This document shows, in pieces, positions 23,813-34,898 of a stretch of DNA of 64,000 nucleotides; within the stretch, counting starts at the first letter, position 1, and every line of letters starts with the position of its first letter. The translations under genes and the position numbers were made by a program. The stretch covers positions 71,659,622 through 71,723,621 of the forward strand of contig OY282606.1 of assembly GCA_958298945.1 (NCBI GenBank). The letters are read 5' to 3'. The DNA is from Atherix ibis (Eukaryota > Arthropoda > Insecta > Diptera > Athericidae). The notes below the pieces were generated by a model, which was given only the letters and a program-made list of their open reading frames with translations, was not told the DNA's origin and did no database searches.

Positions 23813-24645
23813 TTTGACGTAACTTATCTGTCTTTAAACATAAAACCAGGAGTCGCCTATGACCATACGGATTGAGTTACGCTCAATCAACGCACCACCA
23901 TTACTGGCCGTTTACAGTCAGTAACCAGTTACAAACTGATTACTTTAACTCTTATTGGCGAGGCCTATCTAAACCTTTACTGTCATAAGCAGTGACAACG
24001 CCCGAGATAATTACCAGACCGTACCCACGATATGGGTATTAATCACAGCCAAACACTCCTCATCATTTGACCAGTCACGCCATCTAATCCTGGGGCACTT
24101 CTAACTTTCGTGCTCCACACAGAACATTCAATCTTATCCCATTCAAAGGGCAGGAGGTATCTCCTGCCAAAATACACTTCCTCTTGCCTTTCAATCCCAG
24201 GAAAGAATTCATCCATTAATGCGTTCACACTATCCTCCCAATTATTCGTATACCCTTCATTCACTCTGATACTCGAAATATAGTATCCAGTACCTTTGCG
24301 CATGCACAATCGATATACCGGCCCCATACATCCAAATTTCCACATTTACTCACATACCGTTGTCAGTGCGTTTCCTTGGCAAGTCTTATGCTTGGCACGT
24401 ACTCCGCTCTGAAGCTCTCTCCTTCAGTGTGCGGATAGGCCTTACGCAGCCTACCAACTATTCTTCTTTTCTCGCGTAGCTCCGGGTTCCACCATGGAGC
24501 TACTTTCCTACGCCCTTCTACTCGTTCACGCATATACCTATCATTTATAATATTCACACACCTGCGCAGTTCAACTACCTTCTCATCCAATCTATAGGAG
24601 GTGCAGTTCTCTTTTGCGTCAGAATGCCAATAGCAGGCTTTCATA
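23813..24645 (-). mobile_element. R1/I-like LINE relic with internal deletion
   Basis: On the minus strand, an endonuclease-to-RT linker and the start of the reverse transcriptase are readable: SYRLDEKVVELRRCVNIIND then APWWNPELREKRRIVGRLRK (24540-24430), and YTNNWEDSVNALMDEFFPGI and APGLDGVTGQMMR (24260-24050). Immediately after that, near 24050, the sequence jumps to the element's 3' untranslated region (24050-23813). That region matches the 3' end of the LINE at 31085-31995 (shared block CTCAATCAACGCACCACCAT). Most of the RT, RNase H and C-terminus is therefore deleted. Confidence 0.8.
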
Positions 24646-24799
24646 AATCCCGAGACAGATTAAATTTATTATTATTCTAGCCACAATTTAATTAACACTA
24701 TTATGACCATCTCCAACTCAAAGAGAAATTCATCCTCCTAATATTTAATAATCTCAACTTCAGAGACAGGCCCTTTAACTCTGTCCAGTTCCAAACTTT

Positions 24800-25600
24800 C
24801 ATTTCTAATTTTTTTCGGGCTCGAAAAATGTTTATTTTTATGCACGGATTCGGCGGCCGACTTCAATACAACTCGTTTGTACTAATCAAGATCAATGGCC
24901 TCCAAATCCATGATCTAAATAGGGCAGCTCCGTACTATGGGAGGCTGTGGACAATAAAGGCGGCTGTTGAAACTTATTGGTTTTTTCAATCGATGCAATA
25001 TCATCTCCTGACTGATAGCCAAGCAGCACTCCTATTCGGATTCCATTGAAGGATTAACGATATTTGACATAATCTATTTATCAACAGGAGTTATGAACAT
25101 GCTAATCATGGGTGCCGGGGCATGAACATGCTGTTCAGTTTGTGAGAAGAAACTTTCCGTCGTCCAGTGTTCACAGTTATGCCTTAACTGCAAAACCTTC
25201 AGCTATACGTAAAAATACAGACTGGAATAATAGTGAGACCTTTTTAACATTGCATTGACTAACTATCAACAATCCCGTTTACTCAACATCCTTAACGAAA
25301 TTGAGGGTATGGAGACTGCTCAGATTTTGGTGAGGGCATACGCTTTTATCCATAACTTCCTTTTTCGAACCCACACACGTCCTAGTTGCCTGTGCTGTGG
25401 CGTTCTACTAACTATTCCAGATATATTGAAGACCAACTCTGTTCGAGCAAGGTTCCTTCAAAATCTGTAACTGATATGGCCTATTAAAAATAGTTTAGGA
25501 AACCCGTAACGCCCTCATGGTCGTCGGATGCTGTAAAATGACATCAAAAGACAGTGTCAATGGCCTCATGGTCGGATGCTGTAAAATGATCACTGGCGCG
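24800..25600 (+). mobile_element. LINE 3' fragment with RNase H and C-terminal cysteines
   Basis: Opposite in orientation to the preceding LINE. Frame pieces give RAAPYYGRLWTIKAAVETYW and LLTDSQAALLFG (about 24920-25035), the RNase H motif of I/Jockey-group LINEs. WVPGHEHAVQFVRRNF-like sequence is near 25115-25160. A C-terminal region with TRPSCLCCGVLLTIPDIL (about 25375-25430) resembles the terminal zinc-knuckle/HILFECP region. Several stops separate the pieces. Confidence 0.72.
25511..25590 (+). repeat. Imperfect direct repeat of about 30 bp
   Basis: CCTCATGGTCGTCGGATGCT GTAAAATGA (25513-25541) recurs as CCTCATGGTCGGATGCT GTAAAATGA (25564-25589), three bases shorter, at the 3' end of the LINE fragment. 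Confidence 0.85.
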
Positions 25601-27229
25601 ATTTGTTACGAACAAACAAACAGTAATAAAGAAAAGATAATATACAATCAGACAAACTGTCTCTTGATGTACGATCAGCAAATACACGAACCTATAATAA
25701 GTAGAAAACCATAGAACAATTTTAGGACTATGAGCGCCGCTACAGTTTTTGAAATTCCACCTATTATATTATTAAACTTTCACGTGGATATCATTTTTCT
25801 TACTAAATTTAATTGAATTTATATTATAAAATAGTATTTTTTATTTAAAACCCATTTCCATTGAAAGAAATATTATTTTTATATCCGCAATTTATGACAT
25901 TGTAAATATAATACAATAAATTTATATATGAATATGTGTTTGCTCAACTTGTTCATATAATCACCGCGCTTACGGATATTTAACCTTAGTGTCGATGCAA
26001 TTCAGACATTACAAGGTAAATAGTGTATTTTCAAAAAAAAAACCGTTTATTTAATCATACTTTATTGATATAAGAAGCACTATTACTTTTATTTATTTAT
26101 GTACAGAGAATTTTATTCTACAATATATTTTCACCTTGTTGAAATCTTATAATGAATTACAATGAATTGTTATTCAAGGAGATTTTCAACCCGTCAATAT
26201 TCTGTTATCAGTTTCATTCGTAAACTGATTTTATTTATTAAAGAATAATTACAAAAAACTGCACATTTTTATGTTAACTGTAAGAAAGTTACAAAATTAA
26301 TTTTTTTTTTAATATTTTAATACATAAATTTTGCAAATACTTTTTATTACATGTAGAATTTTTTTATCTAATTAGTTAATTTTATTTTGTATTTTTTTCT
26401 TTGGACAATTATAAAAAGAATATTTTTTTCCTTAGGAAAAAAAAAGAACAAATCAAATTTAACATATTATTCATAATTAGGTCTTAGTAGCTGACGAATT
26501 TCATAAAATAATTTTTTCATTCCAAATATGAGTTGACTTATCAAACAAAATTTGATTTATAAAAATGATCTTTACTAATTAACATGAATACTAATATGTT
26601 TTCTGGTCTTTATTAGCAAAAAATCAATCGAAACGAGCTGTTTGGATGTACCGTGAGAAAAATCTACGCGATTTATTAAATATTTTTGCTGAAAACATAA
26701 TTTTTCTGTCCTTGTAAATGGATCAAAATTTTTTTTCTAAATATGAAAATAACTTATTCAAATGCTCTGCAATTAATTGGATTATGAAACAAATCTGAAA
26801 TAAAGCCAACACATAACGAGAAACCTGACACATTTAGTCTTTATAAATAGCCATTCTTACATCTATTACCTATAGTAAATACGAAATCGATAAAAATATT
26901 ATAAAATAATATTATTGTAATAATAACTGTACTTTCAATTTAAAGAAATTTAAATTTTCAGTTGTAGTCGAAGCTGAGAATACGGGAATGAACAGAAATT
27001 CAGGTAAGGCTATTTTACAGAAGAGTTTATAAATTTGTACTAAAATTAATGGCCTCAATATAAAATTATGATTTTCTTTGAAAATATTGTATTAAGCATG
27101 AATTGAACTCTGTTTTTATAAAAAAAAACTCATCAACATACGACGAAAATTTATTGGTTATATTTAAAAACCCAACGGATTTCAAAATTTGTTTCCCTTC
27201 TATAGAGGGGCCGAGGCTTCACTATTACA
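25601..27229. other. Intergenic AT-rich spacer
   Basis: Long AT-rich stretch with many homopolymer runs. I see no gene, RNA or transposon signature. Confidence 0.75.
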
Positions 27230-27650
27230 ACTCACAACCTTATAATTGAATCCAACGAATTGGTTCTAAAGAAGGCGGAAACCATTTAATTAGTGATGGC
27301 ATCGGTTTTTGAAAAGCTAAAGCCATAAAGCGCAGTTAAATCATATTCCTCTCTGTTGGTTCAAGGGTCCTACAGGATAACAACTGGAGTAAAAATCTTC
27401 CGCACAGCTAATGGCATCATACAGAGCCTTTTTTATTCAAACAAAATTATTTTGCACAAAAAGTCTATCCTAATCGGAAACTAGGTTCCTTAGCCAAACT
27501 CATTTTTAGACAGAATATTGAACCCATTACATCCTCATAAAGGGGGTCTAAGGATCCTCATGAAATCCAGCTTAATGAGCTGTGGTGGGCTATACATTTA
27601 ATTCATAAAAATAATGGAAATCCTGTCCAGAAATTTAACATATTTACTTT
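27230..27650 (+). mobile_element. RTE-like LINE fragment (second copy)
   Basis: Matches 9260-9620 of the first RTE-like copy: AAATCATATTCCT then GG.TCAAGGGT, followed by ACAACTGGAGTAA and the TTATTTTGCACAAAA region. These correspond to the YLGS..(V/L)..DNN...EI block after the reverse transcriptase. The end resembles GGGTCTAAGGATCCTCATGA. Non-coding now. Confidence 0.7.
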
Positions 27651-27776
27651 CATTATAAAAACTTTCCAATCCACCCTCGTAAGAGACGATGAACTAACTA
27701 TGATAGAAAACTACTCTTTTCCTGTTTCTTTGTTTTGTTAACGGATCACCAGACCTTGCCAAAAGCAGTTATAATA

Positions 27777-28185
27777 TTGGGTTGTTCAGAAAGTAATTTC
27801 GTTTTTTTTTATAAAAATGAAAGACGATTTTCTTATAGTGAATTAATATTTTATTCTATTAAATATTGTCCAGTCTGATCCAATACCCTTTGCCATCTTT
27901 CTGGCAGTAACATTATTCGACGCTCATAAAATTTTTGCTCTTTGCTGGCAAAAAATGATCCAAATAATTTTTGACCTCCTCATTTCAATTAAACGTTTTA
28001 CCATCTAAAATTTTTTATACAGACCAGAACTTGGTTTGGAGAATATGGTGGGTATGGCAGTATATCCCATCCAAGCTCTAAAAGCTTTAGCCGAGTAGTC
28101 AAACTTGTATGTGGTTGGAACACTATACCTTTCCTATTGACCAATTCTGGCCTTTTTTCTTTAAGTGAACCATTCAATTTGTCCA
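27777..28185 (-). mobile_element. mariner 3' fragment (TTGGGTTGTTCGG family)
   Basis: The 3' terminal repeat is at 27777 (TTGGGTTGTTCAGAAAGTAA), preceded by TA. The minus strand gives the transposase C-terminal half: [20 protein letters not shown] (about 28185-28127), ELGWDILPYPPYSP, an SLNKIFRW-like block, and the tail ending near the [19 protein letters not shown] region at 27930-27850. The homology stops at about 28185 in the LDKLN codons; everything 5' of that is missing. Confidence 0.88.
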
Positions 28186-29519
28186 GGATAGAAAAAGAGA
28201 AAAAAACAAACAAATGTTTCTTGTTCCGGTAACCTTTTTTTCATCCCTAAAATTTGCATCCCAGCCAGCCCAAAAGACGGCCACATTATAATTTGTCCGA
28301 CACTCCGCGCTCAATGGCACCTATTTATGATGACCCCCTTAAAATCCAAACCCATATCCAGGAAACCTAAAATCTCCCCTACACGTGATTCCACATACTT
28401 AGACGTGATCACCCATACTTAAGTGGTTAGTGAATGACCAAAGCCTCCGTAAATTTGAATACCGTTTTAAAAATTCAACAAAACACCCCATCAACGATGC
28501 ATTATAATTCTTATTAATTCCGATACCTCAAATACAATATATCTAGGCACCACCTTCAATTATTATTTAATCTTCGAAAATGTTATAGTGACCCAAGCGC
28601 CAAAGCAGTAAGTCATTCTTTATAATTCTAATGGCGATAACGATAATAAAAATTCGAAGTTTTCTCTATCTTATTAAATGTAAGAAAAACTATATTTTAA
28701 CATAATTGTCTTTTTTATTAAAATAGACGCCAATAAATTATTAACACCTCTGCATATTTATGAGTATTTATCTTACTAGGTACTAGTCTTTTATGGGCAC
28801 TCATAAAGTTTAACAAATAATTTTAATTAAGTTAATCACAATAACTATCAGTTATTAATTAATTTTCATTAATAAAAATTAACGATCATATAAAAATAGC
28901 AAATTATATCATGCAAAATTGACACTATTCGTAAGCAGACCAGTCGTATTTTTAGTTTGTCGTGCGTTATTTGTTGAAATATTTCATTTGTTAATAATAT
29001 CCAATTGGTATTGTATCAACTAAATATCATTTAAAGGCTTTTTTTTTAATTTGCAGTGTTACGTTTCAAAAAATATTAATTACACTTCATTTCTAAACAA
29101 CATGCTATGTTATTAATAACGAAACTTTTATTTAGTCATACTTTTATTGAAATTTCAATTTTTATATACACAACCAATATTTAAAAAATTAACTTCGCTA
29201 ATTGTAAAAGAACAGCCGATTATTTTCTATTTCCATTTGTGGTAAAATTATTAAAAATCGCGTCATTGCGATTTTGATCACGTGAAATTATCTCACATAA
29301 TTGATAATTTATCTACAAAATATCAGTTTTTATATTATTGTTAATTATGTAAAAATACAAATTTCCGCTCTGTTAAATGACATTTAGGTTATATTATAGG
29401 AATAGTTCTAATTAAGTTATAATTAATATCTGACTTTTTTTTTTAAATTTTCTAAAAAAAAGTTGAGCTTTATACTGAATTATAGTGAAAAATTCTTAAT
29501 AAAAAATTATTTTACAATA
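28186..29519. other. Intergenic; possible decayed LINE at about 28370-28640
   Basis: Between 28250 and 28640 the base composition is richer in C and GC. One frame gives NTIYLGTTFNYYLIFENV, reminiscent of the YLG(V/I)..D..L.F..H(I) block that follows LINE reverse transcriptases, but support is thin. The remainder is AT-rich without features. Confidence 0.4.
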
Positions 29520-30751
29520 CGAGGGTCGTTCAATAAGTCCTTAGAAAAAGATGGAAAAAAACTGTTTTTAAAAAAAAAGAATTTTCTACTTTTAGCTCTA
29601 TACACTTTTCCAACCGTTTTTCCAAAATTTTTATCCCGTCCAAAAAATAGGATTTCGGAAGTTCTGCAAAATACTCATCCGTTTGAGCAATGAAGTCCTC
29701 GTTGGAAGTGAACCGTCGTCCGCCAAGCCATTTCTTCAGATTGGGGAAAAGAAAATAGTCACTCGGGGCCAAATCTGGTGAATAAGCGGGATGCTGCAAC
29801 AATTCCATTATCAATTCCACAAAGGTGTGCACACGCGCATTGTCCTGATGCAAGAGGACTTTTTTCTTCTTCAGATGGGGGCGTTTCTCTTTGATTTCCT
29901 CGCTCAACCGTTGCAATAACGACGCGTAATACGCTCCTGTTATTATTTTTCCTTTTTCCAAGTAGTCGATAAAAATGATGCCCTGCGAATCCCAAAAGAC
30001 CGTGGCCATCACCTTGCCGGCCGATGGCACAGTTTTTGCCTTCTTCGGAGCCCGTTCACCATCGAAAATCCAGTGTGATGACTGTCTCTTCGTTTCTGGA
30101 GTGTAGTAGTGTATCCAGGTTTCGTCCACAGTGACATATCGACGGAGGAATTTGGCAGGATTGCGATGAAAGAGTGCCAACATAGCCTCAGAGTCCACTG
30201 CACGATTGCGCTTATTCTCCTCTGCGAGCAAACGCGGCACCCATCTTGCCGACATTTTTTTCACAGACAATTTTTCATGCAAAATTGAAGCGACTGTACC
30301 TTGTGATATTCCCATGGCCTCAACTAATTCGCGCACTTTAATTCACCGATCGTTCAAATTTGTCGATGATTTCAGGAGTAGACACCTCAACTGGGCATCC
30401 TGAACGATGTTCATCTTTTGTGGATGAACGGCCACGTTAAATTCATTCACCCAATTGTAAACCGCAAACACAGGTGCAGATGTGCCATGAACTGCATCCA
30501 ACTCGGCTTTGATTTCTTTCGGGCTTAAGCCTTTCAAATGGAGATGTTTGATTACAGCCCTAAACTCGCTTTTTTTCCATTGTTATGCACAAATAAATGT
30601 CGTTAACTTTAATCGACGATAGAAATTGACTTACGCTATGGATCGAGCTGAAATTTTGACAGCTTTCCTGTCGATACTGCTATTTACAAAAAAAATCTTT
30701 ACCGACACTACAACCGCAATTTCTCGGATTTTCTAAGGACTTATACCCTTG
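29520..30751 (-). mobile_element. mariner, CGAGGGTCGTTCAATAAG family, near complete
   Basis: 1,232 bp between TA dinucleotides (29518-29519 and 30752-30753). Terminal repeat CGAGGGTCGTTCAATAAGTC at 29520; the opposite end has lost about nine bases inside the repeat. The transposase is on the minus strand. The second copy of the family (53078-54362) is longer and shows what is missing here. Confidence 0.94.
29530..30580 (-). pseudogene. mariner transposase (DD34D family), frameshifted, 268-codon open part
   Basis: Start at 30580 (MEKK...), but one extra A shifts the frame almost at once compared with the sister copy. GLSPKEIKAELDAVHGTSAP lies in another frame at 30530-30470. From 30336 to 29530 there is an uninterrupted 268-codon frame. 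It carries the second helix-turn-helix (LVEAMGISQGTVASILHEKL), WVPRLL, the first aspartate in VTVDETWIHYYTPE, KVMATVFWDSQGIIFIDYLE, the second aspartate in LLHQDNARVHT, and the third in YSPDLAPSDYFLF. The sister copy has 34 residues between the last two aspartates; here a 21-bp in-frame deletion leaves 27. That should destroy the active-site geometry although the frame is open. Confidence 0.9.
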
Positions 30752-31084
30752 TATTCGATGTAAACACATTTTATCGATAAATTGCTCTTTAAGGGATATT
30801 CTTTGGTTGTTTACTTTCTGTCTTCCTTCTTTTAGTATAAATACCATGTGGTATAATTTACCAATCAATATTGTTACTATATTATCAGCAGTGCATAATT
30901 ACACGAATGGCGGATATCTAATTTAGTGTAGTTATATTGTGTGAATAGTATTGTAAGACCTAATATCCTTAGACCTTAGATTATAGAACTGCAGCTTAAC
31001 GGAATTAACAAAGAAAAATTAGGTCATAACTTCTATTTATAGCGGAACCTGTAAGATAAAGTAGATACTGACAGTTATAATATA

Positions 31085-31995
31085 TTATTTAACGTGACTT
31101 ATTTGCCTTTAAACCCACGAGTCGCCTAAGACCATAGGGATTGAGTTACGCTCAATCAACGCACCACCATTACTGGCAATTTACAGTCAGTAATCATTTA
31201 CAAGTTGACTACTCCACCTGCTGGTGGCGACAACTACCTAAATCTCTACTCTCATTAGCAGTGACATGGCCCGAGATAATTGCAAAATGGATATTGCCAG
31301 TTACCTCCCACCTTCGATCTGGAGACCATACTCGCGATATGGGTATTAACCATAGCCACCACGTTGCTGCCAAATGGCGACTCACCAAAATCGGGCACAG
31401 TGTATTACACCATGGGACCCCCGATTCCCGTGGTAATAATTTTTGTTTTAAGAGTACTTCGGTTTATACTCCGCTCATTGAACTACGGAAAGGAATCTTG
31501 TAAATCCCTAGGCACCGCTAACCCAGCTCAGGTACGCGGGTTCACCAAGACCCGAAAGTACAACCGGAATCGACCTTGGTCTTTCACCCGGTTGTAGCCA
31601 CCTTGCGTATCATTCACAAACTCATTTACGCACCATTCTCGCTCTCCTCTCAAAAAGTTCCACGGCAAATCTATTAAGGCATTCATACCATTCTCTCCTA
31701 CCTAACACTCCACTCACAACCACACTCTCATCATTCACCACGATTCCACATGCACCTATGTCACGTAAATCCCCGTACAGGCCACACTCAATGAGAAGGT
31801 GCTTGGCACTCTCCTCCGCCGCCTAACAAGTGCATCTAGCCTCCGCAGCCAGACCACGCCCGTACAGGAACCCATTCATACTACCATGTCCCGTGAGTAA
31901 ATACCCAATGTACAGACCAAATTTAAATCCATACGCAGAGGCGAAGCACTCGTCCATCTGCCATTCACACTCTCATCCTATCTACGTTGCCAAAT
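31085..31995 (-). mobile_element. R1/I-like LINE 3' end (ORF2 C-terminus plus 3' UTR)
   Basis: On the minus strand the C-terminal part of ORF2 is readable between about 31990 and 31600: TGHGSMNGFLYGRGLAAEAR then CTC*AAEESAKHLLIECGLY and GDLRDIGACGIVV. This is the GHG.f..YL.r.g....C.C....E...H.l..C..y pattern at the end of R1/I LINE proteins, here with one stop. The rest down to 31085 is the 3' untranslated region, shared with 23813-24050 and, inverted, with 60530-60790. Confidence 0.8.
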
Positions 31996-32347
31996 TTCAT
32001 ACATTCTCAAAATAAGTGCAGACACTGACAGTCATACATAAAAATCTAGCCAATTTTAAATAGTATATCTTTGCCAAGCTTCTTCTCAACAATTGATACG
32101 ATGATTTTATCTAGGCGGGCTCGCTCAAAGGATTCTAAATGTCGCGGCTTCCGGCCGAAATCCTATACTTTTTCCTAACATAACTCATTCCTCCTGGTTA
32201 GTGTCATGCTTTATCAAAGGCTGGGTCTACGCAGTCCTTTGCTACTACAATGTAAGTACAATCACTGTAAGCTTTCCGATCAAAATCTTTCTTATTCATG
32301 CGAATTAACTGTCTCGCATCCCCCTCCCCTTGTTCAACCTTCATTCC

Positions 32348-32388
32348 AGGAAGATCGTGGCATTCAAAATAGGAAGATCGTGGCATTC
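32348..32388 (+). repeat. Exact 18-bp direct repeat
   Basis: AGGAAGATCGTGGCATTC at 32348-32365 and again at 32371-32388, 23-bp period; a small recent duplication. Confidence 0.9.
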
Positions 32389-32490
32389 CAAGATGTTATT
32401 AATAAATTTGGTATGGAAATAGCCCATCCTTACGCTTGTTGTATATGGTTTTCGCAAAATTCTCCTCTCAATCACGCTAAAGGACCTTGT

Positions 32491-32521
32491 TTTTGCCAGT
32501 TCTCAAATAGAACTGGCAAAA
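32491..32521. repeat. Short perfect hairpin (13-bp arms, 5-nt loop)
   Basis: TTTTGCCAGTTCT (32491-32503) and its exact inverse AGAACTGGCAAAA (32509-32521), loop CAAAT. Lies inside a 115-codon open frame (32206-32553) that I cannot assign to any family. Confidence 0.85.
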
Positions 32522-32549
32522 TCAGCTCCTTTATAGCAACCGCTACAAA

Positions 32550-32860
32550 TTAGCGATTTGAAGTTTCGATCCGAAATAATTTACACTGCTTGGAATAGAC
32601 CACTTGGTTCAGGTCAAGATTGACCAATTTGTCAGCATTATCGGCATATGTTAAAAGTTGGATTGACTTAATAAGGATACTCACTCCGGAGTCTTGAAAC
32701 ATCTCCTCCAATACATTTTGGTTGAATGGCTCTGAAATACATCCAGCTGCTTTAATCTGGTTTCGCACTTTGGTCATGGGCAACCTATACAAGATTATTA
32801 GTTCATTGAGGATATCGACCCATATAATGAATCTAACAGAAAAGCACTGTGTTTTCATGG
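32550..32860 (-). mobile_element. LINE reverse-transcriptase fragment (probable)
   Basis: Minus-strand frame with LEEMFQDSGVSILIKSIQLL followed by TYADNADKLVN (about 32715-32610). This resembles the R..L.(D/E)SG(I/V)....TI..KS.QLL.YADD(I/V)D segment of RTE/CR1-type reverse transcriptases, with the second catalytic D of YADD changed to N. Short and isolated. Confidence 0.5.
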
Positions 32861-34898
32861 AACTAAAAGAAACAACAACGAATAAAATGATGTAACAACA
32901 ATGACAAGAAGGAAATGGTTTAAAAGTTAATCGCGGCCTCAGTTAATATAACTTTTTTAAAACGAGTTAAATCGAGTACAATGCACCCAAAATGCAGTTA
33001 TAAAATATCTCAACAAAAAGCATTTAAATACATTACTATTCACATCTTACCAATGATCCGATAATTAATTACATTTTTATAAAGTAAGCTACTCTGAACA
33101 TCTAAATCTCTCATTTTTCCATTATTATTTCAATAAATAATCCACATAAAAATTACAGCTTTATTTATATAACATTTTAGCATATCGATCTAGACAGACT
33201 GGGAATTATTTTGAATTTATTCATAATATAACCATTATGACTACTATTAGCACATTTCCAGTCAGAGTCGTGTTATCAAAAATTAGCATGTGCAATGAAT
33301 GCTGAATAATAATAATAAGAGCACATACTTAGTCATGCAAATATGATAGCTAGTCAAGTCATATGTGCATAAACCAAATTTTCTTAAGTACAAGGTCTAA
33401 TACCATAAAAACTTCCTACTATATTGTCTTTATAAAAAAAAAATTTCCCTTGTCTTTTTATATAGAAAGATAACATGTTGCCACAGTAATTAACTGAGAA
33501 AAAAAATTCATTAAATACCAGACAAACATTTACGTTGATGATTTTTAAAGTTCAAATTTTATTAATGAAATTAATGCCATCTAATAAGCCTTACATCCAT
33601 CACCCCCACCCTCCCCTGGCAAGCTTATATAGAGTTGCACGTATTTATTTTCTATAATAAATTTTTGTTTTATAACACAATTAAAATTTTTTATCAAAAA
33701 ACGTATTTGTTATCAAAAGACTGATTATTTTGCGCATTTTTTTCTTCAATTTTTTACTAGACAGTGACCTAAAAAAATTCCATACACATAGATTAAGTAG
33801 TGTGGTTCTTAGTTTTCAGAAATTGAATTTTAGTGATTTAATATAAAAAAAAACAAGGTAAAGTAAGCACAAGTTTGGGGTTTCTTAGAAATTTTATCCA
33901 TGACGCCGCCACATATGTGTAGTATTGTATTTTGCAACCTGAAATGAAGTCGGTAATATACAAAACGAGTCATTGGTGATTTCTGGAAATTGTATAATCT
34001 TAGAAACGGAATCTATTGTACATAGCAGAATAACCACTTTTCAAGAGAATTTTTGAGATAAGCACGAGACAAAATAAGTCTTTTTTGTTGTTGTATGATT
34101 TATAAGTGTATATGCAGAGCTTCTCCGTTAACAATAATAAATAACTATTATTTATTCAGTTGTATGTCTTTTTTGTTTGTTTGTTTATTCAATGTTTGAT
34201 TATATTTGAAATTTTAAAAAAATATAGAATTTCACAACAAAATTAAAGATTGCACGATTAAATGTTAAAAAATTATATGGTGTTAAGAAAATGCTTTTTA
34301 GATTTAAAAACATTCTTTAAAGGAACCCAACCCAATCAAAATTTTTGTTATCATAATTTAGTTTTGGGCGATTACTCAATAGATGGCGCTATATTTAAAA
34401 TTTCAATAAAATGACAATAAAACTTGTCACAAAATATTGTATATTCTTTTTAAAATACTACTCGAATTAATACTTTTAACTTCTTACTTAAAGCAAGGTT
34501 TATATCCTTTGACAAAAACACTTGGTGTTTTACAAAAGTCTAGATCCTGTTCGGAGTTTAAATTTTCATGCTAAAATATATAACGGTTTTATAAGTTTAA
34601 CGGTCGATGAAAGGTTATAAAAAGCTTTCACCGAAAATTAGATAAAATGTTTATAATAAAAACTTAAATAAAACATTTAAGCTAGTTTATTTAGATATAA
34701 GTTCAAGATATTTAGTTGATTTATAATTTTATAAATAAAATTAATTTTTATCACTCTTAAGAGTATGATATTATTCAAAGTAGTTGACAATGTGTAGTAA
34801 TGGATTATGGGGTATGTTCAATAATATGTTGATATTCACACTCTAAAAGTACTGTGGGTTTTTAGACAGGCTGACCATTATTACCGCGATTTATTCTC
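32861..34898. other. Intergenic AT-rich spacer
   Basis: No gene or element recognised. A CAATAGATGGCGCT motif is at about 34377-34390. Confidence 0.7.

Noticed and set aside
28370..28640. Possible LINE fragment (NTIYLGTTFNYYL)
   Set aside because: Only one short motif resembles the post-RT YLG block; too weak to call as a separate element.
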